Below, piece by piece: positions 32,888-42,885 of a DNA stretch of 64,000 nucleotides (its first letter is position 1; the number at the start of each line of letters is the position of its first letter). Origin of the DNA: Zarea fungicola (taxonomy: Eukaryota; Ascomycota; Sordariomycetes; Hypocreales; Cordycipitaceae); NCBI GenBank assembly GCA_900169235.1, contig FWCC01000235.1, positions 1-64,000 of the forward strand, read 5' to 3'. Below the pieces are notes generated by a model. It did no database searches, was not told the origin of the DNA, and saw only the letters and a list, made by a program, of their open reading frames with translations. A program made the position numbers and the translations under genes.

Positions 32888-34379
32888 ATGAAGGTCTTTG
32901 CGTCTCTTACGGTATTTACACAGGCTCTGGCAGTGTTGGCCGCCGACACAGCCTCGTGGAAGTCACGTACTATTTACTTTGCGCTGACGGATCGGGTCGC
33001 ACGAAACGCCAATGACAGTGGTGGCGACAGCTGTGGTAATTTGGGTGACTATTGCGGCGGTACTTTCACGGGCCTGCAGGGCAAGCTGGACTACATCAAG
33101 GGAATGGGCTTCGATGCCATTTGGATTACACCAGTTATCGCAAGTAAGCCGTCTGCACTCGAACCAGGAAACGAGTTGCGACAGAATTCTAACAAAATAC
33201 AGACAGTGATGGCGGATACCACGGATACTGGGCCCAGGATTTGTACTCTACTAACAGCCATCATGGAACTTCTGACGAGCTCAAAAATCTTGTCAACACC
33301 GCACATAGCAAGGTACCCATATTGCTTCCTCTTCTCAACTCGGCTCAAACTAAAATAATTAGGGCATTTATATGATGGTCGACGTTGTTGCAAATCACAT
33401 GGGCAATGGCGCCATTAGCAACAACAAGCCTGCGCCTCTCAACCAAGATTCTTCCTACCACCCGGCCTGCAACATCGACTATAACGACCAGCACAGCATT
33501 GAAGTCTGCCGCGTTGCTAATGTCCTCCCGGATCTCAACACAACCGATAGCGCCATACGCAAGCTCTATCAGGATTGGGTAGAGTGGCTCGTGAGCACGT
33601 ACCAGTTTGACGGCGTCCGCATTGATACCGTCAAGCACGTCGAAAAGGATTACTGGCCGAATTTCGCTGAGACATCGGGCGTCTACACCATTGGCGAAGT
33701 CTTCAGCGGCGACCCAAACTACCTCGCCGGCTACGCTAGTCTCATGGGCGGCCTGCTCAACTACGCCATCTACTACCCGCTCAACCGCTTCTACCAGCAG
33801 CAAAACTCGTCACAGGAGCTTGTCGACATGCACAACCAGATTGGTTCGCTCGTGCCCGACCCCACGACCCTCGGGACGTTTCTCGACAACCACGACAATC
33901 CGCGGTTCCTGAACCAGAAAAATGACATCTCGCTGTTCAAGAATGCCCTCACTTACGTCATGCTGGCACGCGGTATTCCGATTGTGTACTATGGCTCGGA
34001 GCAAGGATATGCGGGTGGCGGCGATCCGCAGAACCGTGAGGATCTCTGGCGCAGCAACTTCAACACAGGTAGCAACATGTACAAGTTTTTGCAGATACTG
34101 GGCGGCGTACGCACTTCGCATGGCGGCCTACCAGGCAATGATCACGTTCATCTCTTTGTAGAGGACGATGCGTATGCGTGGAGCCGTCAGGACGGCGCTG
34201 TGATTGTGCTGACCAGCAATATTGGACAGGGTCAGCAGCGGCAGTTTTGCTTCCTGACCCAAAAACCCAAAAAGTCCTGGAAGGGTGTGTTTGATGACAA
34301 TACGTACAACTCGGATGGCAATGGAAGAATGTGTGCCACGGTGAACAATGGAGAGCCTATGGTCTTTATCGCGTTATAA
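32888..34379 (+). CDS. Secreted alpha-amylase, GH13 (TAKA-type)
   Basis: Endo-acting alpha-1,4-glucanase for extracellular starch. Exons 32888..33143, 33203..33312 and 33363..34379; introns 59 bp (GTAAGC..TACAG) and 50 bp (GTACCC..ATTAG); 460 aa. The signal peptide is MKVFASLTVFTQALAVLAA, ending near residue 19. (beta/alpha)8 landmarks: YFALTDRVAR, CGNLGDYCGGTF, NSDGGYHGYW (built across the first splice), and DVVANHMG. The catalytic nucleophile is D210 in GVRIDTVKHV, the acid/base E234 in TIGEVFSGD and the transition-state Asp D300 in LDNHDNPRF, matching the TAKA triad order. It is about 40 residues shorter than TAKA-amylase, mostly in the C-terminal beta domain, and has no starch-binding module. 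It is convergent with the ferric reductase gene. Confidence 0.95.
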
Positions 34380-34861
34380 TTCACAGCCGAGTAACAGAAT
34401 AGATAGAAGTCGAGCGCGCATAAAGTATATAAGAACTTGTACATGCAACTATGTGAGATTTGAGGTGGAAACTTTCTGTCATTTTGAAAGAATCATTGAT
34501 CAGTATTTAGAGATGAAGCAGGGGGGAAAGTCACTATCAAGGCCAAGGGCCACAGCAGCAGTCAAGTACACTCTCACTATGATTCATGGTGAGAATATCT
34601 GAGGTCATATTTTCGTTCTCTGGCTGCTTGCCGTGGCTATATAATGCCCGAGTTTCACTTTTTGAGTCAATTTGGCAGCATAACATAGCTCAGAGAGAAA
34701 ACGTTTATAGCTGCAACTTGGCTGTCATCATTCTATATTTACCTGCAAACTATGTCGTTTTCAAGCCTGACCCACGTTAATTGCTACTCTAATTCGATCT
34801 GGAAAACAAGAAAGATTTCATAAAAAACAGCGATTTGGTAAATGACACATAGGCGATGTGG
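34380..34861. other. Convergent intergenic spacer
   Basis: 482 A/T-rich bases between the amylase and ferric reductase stops; the likely site of both 3' UTRs. Nothing else recognised. Confidence 0.55.
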
Positions 34862-37232
34862 CTACCATGAAAATGCTTCATCCACCAAAACCACGCCTCG
34901 CCTCAAAGAACCACTTTTAGCCAATCTTGCAACATTATTTCTAACATCATCAGCCATTTCCGGCGGCCCACAGACGACGATGCCCACCGGACCGCGCTCG
35001 CAAGTCTGTGACAGGAGCTCATCGCTCAAAATCGATCGAATGTCGAGGCGTTTTCCGATACTTGTCTCCACCTCCACCTCTGCAGGCAGATCAAGGATTC
35101 CTCTGTTGCACTCGTCCACAATACTGGGGTTGCGTACGCCCCAGAAGACTCTTCTGCGACAAGTCTGTTCGCGGAGGATTGGTAGCACGGCGGTGATGCC
35201 GACACCGCCGGCTATGCGGACAATGGAAGTACACTGAGAGAGCTGTACGGCTGAAGTGTTGCAGTAAGAGCCTTCGAGAATGGCGGGTATACGAACTTTG
35301 GTTCCTGCAGCGGCCGCCTTGGCGGCCAGATGTGCGGTCATGCCTGCTTGAACACGTATGAGGATGCTCACACGTGGGTGCGTCAGAGTAGTGCCGATTT
35401 TGTCTTGCGAGCCAGAAATCTCTTTTGTTTCAATGTCTGCAGATAATCTTTCGCAGCTTCTTCCTCTGTCTGTAGCCACACCCTTGCCCTTGTTGCTTTC
35501 TGCATCTGTAGAGGAATCGTTTACGTTTACGACAGAAAACGATGAAGCAACAGAAAAAGGATGATTCTCCCAAAATCGCCAGCTCAGCGTTGGGAAATAG
35601 AGATAAACAAGCCCACGAGCGTGAATGCCATCAATATCAACTCGCAGGTATTCGCCTCCGGAGGCTGCCACCACAGTGACATTTGCCGTGCGATAACCCA
35701 TAAGTGCCATGCGCAGCAAGCGAAGCAGACGCTCGGTACCCCAGATGCCTCCAGCAATGTAGCACCAAATTTCATAGCCCCAGTTGAAGGTATAGCGGTA
35801 AAAGATGTGATAAAAGTAACCAAGGAGGAATATTATAACGAGAATATGGTGCATGGAGAGGAAAACTTCATAAAAGCGCCTGCGAATGGCTAAAACGGAC
35901 GCTGGCCAAAGAAGTACGGCTGCGACAGTAGCGACGATGCCCCAAATCCAATACGGTTGGACCAATTCAGACTGGTAGTCGCCAAAAATGACGTAGTAGG
36001 CAAGTAACAGAATAGAATGCAGCACGGTATGAAAAATGGCGAGGTATCCACAAACGCGATGGAAGAGTAGGTAGGTATCATAGTTCCAACCTGTAAGTAC
36101 CAGAAGAGGATTGTTTCGACCGGCGAAGACCGTGAGAACGACGACGTTGCCCATGGCCATGACGCCGGCGCGACATCCGATGACACTAAGTTCCTGCTCG
36201 CGTGTGGTTGGGAAGATTGACTGCGGTTGTATGGTGTGGTATGGTGCGATGAGGAAAATGATGTTCAGGGACACAACCACGAAAATGTACAACGACTGGC
36301 CACGCGTGGGTGTGAAACCTCCACCAAGAGCCGCCGCAGTTGGCTGCCGATGCTTTGTGCCCCAGAGAGGAGGGTACACGGCAATTGAATTTATCCATGC
36401 CCAAGATCGGCTGCGAGTAAGTGCCGGAACAAACCGCAGAAGTGATGCCCCGATGGCAAGCAAAAATGGGACAACTGTGATGATGATACTGCAACATAGC
36501 TGAGTTAGACAAGTATCGGTTGGTTAGTAGACTCGGTAAAATCATTCAAGCATACCTATATTTGGAATGACCAATTTCATTCAGTTCGAAAGACTTGTTG
36601 CCATTGTAGTTCTTGAGCCAATCGGACCTGCGAATGAAGCTGGTCTCGTTCAAGGGAGCGCCAGATTTGATAACCGGCAACGTTGTATTGACAGGTGTCG
36701 TATCATGGTCTTCCTCGCCTCCACTACCATGGTGCCGTCCAAATAGGGCCTTTATCGCCTGATTATGTTGAGACACTTGCACATTCGTGCTGTTCGAGGC
36801 GAGTATACTACTCTGCTCGTCGGCTCTCGCACGCTGCAGCGCCTCTTGGTAAGTCATGGCCGGCACCCACGAAAAGTCACCTATTGAACCCGCCGCTAGA
36901 TGGGAGGCCCAAAACTCTTCGATTAAGCCCATATGTGGCGCATCGCTTCCAGGACAGTACGTATCTATGCAGAGAGCCAGTGTCTGCATAAACGGCTTGT
37001 CACTTGCAAAGCAGCTCTTTGGCGTCTTGACCTGGCTATGACCACCGCTATGAGTGTCCGCGGCGTGCTGCGGCGTGCACTGTAATTGAGACCCTGAAAT
37101 CACTGACCTACATGCGAATGCGCAGGGCGGATCGTACATGGTCTTACCATAGCCAATTATGCCAATGCCATCTCCAAGAGCCATTGGGGCGGGAATCAGT
37201 AGCAGCCACGTCGCAATATTGAGGCCAACCAT
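34862..37232 (-). CDS. Ferric/cupric reductase transmembrane component (FRE family)
   Basis: Plasma-membrane flavocytochrome that reduces extracellular Fe(III) or Cu(II) with cytosolic NADPH for reductive metal uptake. Exon 1 is 37232..36556, intron 36555..36489 (67 bp, GTATGC..TTGCAG), exon 2 36488..34862; 767 aa. The start at 37232 gives a signal peptide (VGLNIATWLLLIPAPMALG), followed by the family opening GIGIIGYGKTMYDPPCAFAC. A Cys-rich, N-glycosylatable ectodomain precedes the helices. Bis-heme histidines are H369/H383 (HRVCGYLAIFHTVLH) and H439-440/H453. The FAD site is HPFSV, the NADPH site AGGVGITAVLP with CGPPEM, and the end is the typical VDEAFSW. A Ser/Asp/Lys-rich insert separates HPFSVAS from the next strand. 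The reported upstream start at 37319 would bury the signal peptide. Confidence 0.94.
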
Positions 37233-38355
37233 ACTACTAACAAAATGGCGGGAAAGATCAAGAGAAAGAAGGAACGAAGCTGCGTAAGCAATACAATAGG
37301 ACTTGACAATCATGAACACTGACGATGTTGTCTCACCCAGCCTAATAAATAGCTTTGTGTTGATAATGGCTGCTCATTAACCTGGATGCCCAGACATTAC
37401 AGCATTACACTACATTGAAAGATCCGCGAATAAGAATTTAGCAGATAGATAAAATGTGGGCAAATACTTTCTCATTTTCGCTCAATTGCAGAGATTCTTG
37501 CTCAAACACTTTGTTCTAAGTGGATCGGTTGCGGCGCCGAGAAAGGCCAAGACATCTTGGACCTACAAATTTAGACTCAAACTCCGTTTATGTTTTACAT
37601 TTAAGCTTATTTTGTTCACAAAGAATTAACGCCGTAACTATATCCACTTAAACACGGAGTATCAAGAAGATGGATGCGAGCATGTTGTCTCATTTGCAGC
37701 GATTTGCTTGTTGGACGTCGCTGCGACTCTATCACCATTCTAGCACTAGAATGGGTGCTGTAAGTCCTTTCTCAAAAACAAGGTCACAGTATAGAGCGGA
37801 TTTAGGTGGTACTGTGATTAGTCGCTCTCCTCAAAATTGGTCAACAGAGCTAGGCGTGTCCAAGAATGTGTGACTTTGACACGTGGAAGAAACATTGCAG
37901 ACAGAGATAGGTGCATTGTTTTGTCTAATCAAACCCTATTTCATCTGTGAAGATTATGCCTAAGCCGATTATGACATCACCCACAATCGAGAATAGGTCT
38001 TAGGCGAGATCCTCACAAGGCTGATTTGTACTTCTCGGTAAGCTCGCTTTATGGCGAATGCCGGGTTAGGCAATGCCAGACGTACCGAGCTGGGCGGTGA
38101 CGTCAACTTGGTACGAATACTTGAAGACAATCTAGCCAAGTAAATTTATAAATTCATTGGAAAACCAATCTATTATGGTATTATAACGTACATGACTATC
38201 TACTAAACCACATCGCATGTCAATTTTCGTACATGCTGAGTAATTATATTTACACTGCCAAATTGAAGTAAAGCGGCAACTGTCTTAATTGTCTTCATTC
38301 CGTCGTTTTTCAACCTTCCAGTATAACCTCTGAGCGATTGGGCTGGGTTGTTCAT
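37233..38355. other. Intergenic region upstream of ferric reductase
   Basis: About 1.1 kb, A/T-rich. A 67-codon frame at 37670 has no recognisable features. It contains the candidate metal-response motifs listed separately; nothing else is supported. Confidence 0.5.
37441..37504 (-). promoter_or_regulatory. Candidate metal-response motifs upstream of FRE gene
   Basis: About 210-270 bases upstream of the reductase ATG: a TTGCTCA core at 37498-37504 (7 of 8 bases of the yeast Mac1 site TTTGCTCA), a related TCGCTCA at about 37478-37484, and tandem GATA motifs (AGATAGATAA) at 37443-37452, the core read by iron repressors of the SreA class. Motifs this short are expected by chance in many places. 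Confidence 0.25.
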
Positions 38356-38991
38356 TTACATCATCAAAGTAAAGCCGGCAGCCGCGGCCACAGCGGCCAC
38401 AGAGAGTAGACTGCTCTTGATCCCGGGGGCTACACCGGTACCAACGTACACAACCGTCTCCTGTGCGGGAGGTACGGCAGAGAACGAAGCCGTGGTGGCG
38501 GTGGCACCTGAGCTACCACCAGTGAAGACGGCAGCCAGCGACGCCGACGTGCAGACGGGTTCGATGCTAATCATGAAGGTATTGACGCCACACTTTGTGT
38601 GGAGGCCCTTGAGGTAGCTGATCTTGCTATCCAGGCCAGTTCGGGCATCATCGAGGAAGCTGGAGTAAGCTGACGACAGGCTGGATGGCAGGGTCACCGT
38701 GCAGAGGTTGACGTTCAGCGGGTTGGCAAGGCCACCTTGGTCACGGATGGCGGAGGTGAGAGCAGACATGAGCGCTGAGTTAGTGGCGCTGTTGCTTAGG
38801 ATATGGTTCTCGACAGAGCTCGCGCACTGAAGATCAGCACCGCGCCTCTCCACAGCGCCGGTGATTTCAGCGGCGGGAGGGTGAATGCCCAGTGCCCCGA
38901 GGGCGACTGTAGCTGTCTGGGGTGCGTCGAAGGCAACGGCAGCGGTAGAGCCAACAAGGGCAGCAGCAGCCATAGCAATAGAGAACTGCAT
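38356..38991 (-). CDS. Small secreted, probably GPI-anchored cell-surface protein
   Basis: Intronless, 211 aa. The N-terminus MQFSIAMAAAALVGSTAAVA is a signal peptide. The C-terminus has a Ser/Ala/Gly-rich stretch followed by a hydrophobic tail (SLLSVAAVAAAAGFTLMM), the pattern of a GPI-attachment signal. Four cysteines lie in the mature part (QCAS, LCTV, KCGV, VCTS), probably forming two disulfides. There is an RR dibasic site at about residue 49. Composition resembles fungal surface proteins annotated as infection-structure-specific or hydrophobic-surface-binding; no catalytic motif is seen. It belongs among candidate effector or adhesin-type proteins only by general features. A TATA-like element stands at the expected distance upstream. 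Confidence 0.72.
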   Translation of the reverse strand: MQFSIAMAAAALVGSTAAVAFDAPQTATVALGALGIHPPAAEITGAVERRGADLQCASSVENHILSNSATNSALMSALTSAIRDQGGLANPLNVNLCTVTLPSSLSSAYSSFLDDARTGLDSKISYLKGLHTKCGVNTFMISIEPVCTSASLAAVFTGGSSGATATTASFSAVPPAQETVVYVGTGVAPGIKSSLLSVAAVAAAAGFTLMM

Positions 38992-39115
38992 TTTTCAGGA
39001 CTTGAGGTATTAAATTTAGAGTAAGAGGTATAAGGTCTGCCAGTCGAAAGACAAGTCAGGGACTAAGTAGCTGTTGCACACCACATCGCACCCTGGGGGA
39101 GGGGGGAGCTGTCTG

Positions 39116-39125
39116 CATATAAATA
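39116..39125 (-). promoter_or_regulatory. TATA-like element of the small secreted protein gene
   Basis: GCATATAAATAC on the plus strand (minus reading GTATTTATATGC) about 125-135 bases before the minus-strand ATG at 38991. The site is plausible on position, but an A/T-rich match alone is weak evidence. Confidence 0.35.
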
Positions 39126-42100
39126 CTTCACTATAACAAGCTTGTTTTCATTTCAGCCCCACGACAGCAGCCTAATGATGCTAGGCCAGACAAGGCTGAA
39201 CAGGATTGATCCCTTGCTAGTAGATATTATGGACTGAGTCACTACCCGCGAAAGCCTTTCAGGAAAAGGTTGGCTCTCATTCCCACTCAACTACACCAAG
39301 TGGATTCTCATGAGATTGCACGGCGGGCTAGAACAGGCTAGCTTCAGCCTGATCTCGCCTCACTGAATGGTGCATCCTCATTGCCTTCTCTGGCAACAGA
39401 GTCTCAAGGCTAAAAAGTCGCGCCTTTGACGTTGAGTGAGCTAGCTTCTGTAATTTATTCGCGTAGGTGGGTTAGGCATATAGGTCTATCGTCGACTTGC
39501 AACTCCTTCTCACGCTCTCTTCGTTGCTTAGAAACTGACTTATAAAATGAAACTAAAAGCTAGGCTTTCAAAAATCTCATCAATTAGTGGGATTGGCACA
39601 AGGCTCCCGGGAATTAGAAACCAGTTTTTCCAATTCGCTAGCTAGCGCGATGCCACCCGATCAAAGCCCGTTGTGACGAATGCCAAGATCCTTTTTTGTA
39701 AAATTTGGGGCGCTCTTATCGTATTTATAGTTAGATTGATCCGGATTGAGTGACGAAAGCAATATCCGGGCCATTTAGAAAGGTTCTGCTGGTCAGAAGT
39801 TGGTATTCTGCGGCCATAGAGATGACGCGTTGATTGCAGAGTGTGAATGCCTACGTGTAAGCACCCATTGAGCCGGCTTGATGTCACAGTCATCATAAAG
39901 TAATCTGTAAAGTGACCGTTTGGCCATGCTTTTTTTTTTTCTTGCGCAGGTAGATGACACTTGATGGCAGTGAAGAACATTTTTAGCGTCGTGAACGAGC
40001 AGATGATACTAAACTTTGGGATTTTTGGGTGCATGACCAGTTTGTCAGTACATCCAGGATCTAACAACTGTCGATGCTGCTACACCAACCAGCAGAAGAT
40101 TGGTATTGGCGCTATAGCGAGCACCCATTAGACAGAAAACTCCTGTGTATAAGATTGTAACTCGTTACACGACACTCTGAGCTGCAGGGTAAGCGATAGT
40201 GCAAGTTGAAAGGATTTGGGCGATTAGGTAATGGAAAAGTGAGGGACTACAAATGAAAGCATCAATCGAAAAAGCATCGAGCTAAGTTTGACTGGCAGAG
40301 ATTTTTGGTGAGATCTATTACAATCGGGCGGGGTCGCAAACATTGTGATGCATTTAACTATTAACTACGATGGTTGGGAGCTATCACCTGCAATGCGGGA
40401 GGACGGAGAAGGGCGGTCAGAATTGCATTCTGTAGCGCTGAGTGGAAGCTTGAGCTTGTGAATGAAAATACTGTATGAGACGGGCAGGTACATTGACGGA
40501 TGGCGGCAGCGTTGTGGGCTGAAGGATGAGGTTTGCAGCCGATGGCAGCCGGTGCTTTCGGTTGTTACTATTACAGCATTGCCAGTACGCTGCATTGAAT
40601 ACAATGAGTCGTTGGCTAACGGCCAAAGTTGATCTAGGATATAAAATAAGGAATGCATGCGCGTATGGCTTGTGTGATGCATGCGTTGGCTCGAGGAGGA
40701 CAGCTGGTTAGCCAGCGTGTTCATGGCGGGACCGAAATGCCATCTTTGGCATGAAGTCTTTGTTACGTGTGGGAAATGAGGCGTAGTGAGTTAGTGGGCA
40801 CCGGGCGAAATAGGCAAGACACGCAGAACAGAGCGCGGCGGACCGACACGGATGGACCTCAACCGCTCGCTGGCTTGTGACAGCGGTGGCTGGCAGACTG
40901 ACTGTCTGTATCTCCTTACAGGTAATAATAATACGACACTAACTAGGTAGGTGCTAAGCTACTCGGCACCATTGACCGACCAACTGGGAGCAGGCAATGG
41001 GTCACCAGAACTGATGAGGACGACTTGCCTGCATTTTATTTTGTTGAGGCACGTGATGCTTAAGTCGCTGACATGGCTCATAATGGGAGCATCTTCAGCA
41101 AACCAAAGAATCATCAATTGAAGCGCGCCGATATTCTGTAAATCATTGTATCCATACTCTTTGTACCTTAATCTGCGCTCTAGGCGTCACGTCACGCTGC
41201 TGCTGCTGCACAACTGCAGATTTGGCAGAAACTACCTAGCTGCAACTAGACTCGTGCCCACCATATTGCCAACTACTCCAATGCGGAGTCGGGCGGCCCC
41301 TTATTAGTGGCAACCCTGAACGGCTCCCTCCAAATTGAATCCTTCTAGCCCCTGTACGAAGATACATGTGGACAGCTCCGGAGTTCTGTGGTGGCTTTAT
41401 TGTCAGTGCTTTGGCATTCAATGTTCTTCTCTTTTTAGCGGGGGTCATGAGTGTTCCAACTTCCAAGTCGACCTGGCCAGTGTTGAGTGGCTAGGAAGCC
41501 CGCCAGCTTCCCCTCTCGCCCCCTCTTCCTCCACCTCTCCTCATCCCCATGGGGTCTGCACCTCTCTGCAACCCCCACACTCCAACAATCCCAGCTCTTC
41601 TAATTTTTAAATTTTTTTGGCCCCCGGACGCGCTCAATTTCTGACGTGGTGCAGCTCGCGATTTGGAGAACCGACTAGGTTCGACATCCGAAAAAGGACA
41701 TCCGTACTATCGAATGCACTGCTGACTGCTATTGCTGCATCTCGAGTCGCTTCCCCTCCTTTCGAGTATCACGGGCAGATGCACCAAACGACACCAGACC
41801 AGGCAGACCGACATCTCAAGCCTTCCCCTCACGAGCTCAAACCACACAGTTCCCACGGCGCGCGCCACCACACCACTCCAGCCAGCCTGTTCCAGTCCAC
41901 TACTCAGCCAGTAGTGAGCCAACCAGCCTGCCATTTGTGCAACAACCCGATACACCGCACCATACGGCTCTTTCGCATTTTTCCCCGGCTACCATCGACT
42001 TGCTGCTGAATGGCTTTGTTCTTTGTGCCCCAAGATCCCACCAGCTCAATCTCTTCTTGTCCCCGCCTTGCATGCATCGTTGTCTTGCGTCCCCCGCTCT

Positions 42101-42313
42101 CCTTGCTGGGCTTCGATTAACCTAGCTGCTGCCAGCTTCTGGTCTTCCCACCACTCAAAATAACCAACTTAGTTCGGGCTTTTGCTACCTGGCCTGACAA
42201 TCTGCACATCTCAACGACTTGTGCATAACACCTCGTTCGTTTGGCTATCCAATCCGCACCAGCCCATTGGCCGTCATCCCTGAGTCTAGACACCCTTACG
42301 GGAGCCAGACCGG

Positions 42314-42331
42314 TTTTTTTTTTTTTTTTTT
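42314..42331 (+). repeat. 18-base poly-T tract
   Basis: Uninterrupted T run in the presumed leader or promoter of the C2H2 regulator. Such tracts are common nucleosome-depleting elements in fungal promoters. Confidence 0.9.
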
Positions 42332-42885
42332 GGGTTCACCACGATTTCCCATCCTCCTGCGGTGCTTGCGGAACACCACCCAGTGCAGCCCTTGGGCAAA
42401 CAACAGTCCCTCGTTGTCTGTGTCTAGTATTGCCTCCCACAGATTTTCCTTCTCCGCCTTCTCCGCACGTCCATTCGCAGCAACACACCTTCGACGCCTC
42501 GTGTGCCTCTGCAGACCCCCCCTCTCCCGTCGCATTCATCACCGCTTTCACAATAGAGCTATTGTGAGGCGTGCGAGAGGGGGCCAAGGCTCCCTTACCA
42601 AGTACTCTACATCTTCAACCTCCTTCTACGAAGTGTTTAGCTCACTGCCTCTTATTGGGCGCTATTGCTTCTCAGCTGCTGGTCACCACTAACATTCCCA
42701 CCGCTCACTTACGTTACACCCCACCACTCCTACTACCGCACCCTTTTGCTGTTGTTGTTGTAAACATACCCGTCATCTAGAGGTTTTCGTCGAGATTAGC
42801 TTTACCCCAAACCGCCATTTCCCTAATCCCCTCAGTTGGCTGACCGGCGTGGCCTTGACCACTGCCAACCTACGAGATAACCAGC

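Larger units (their letters stand above)
38992..42885. other. Four-kb gene-free region; long pyrimidine-rich leader at right
   Basis: No frame in the left two thirds has protein-like features (the longest, 141 codons at 39642..40067 on the minus strand, has random composition). From about 41.3 to 42.88 kb the plus strand is rich in C and T, with short upstream frames, as in the long 5' leaders of fungal transcription-factor genes. It contains an 18-T run at 42314-42331. No promoter or leader boundary can be fixed by eye. Confidence 0.5.
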
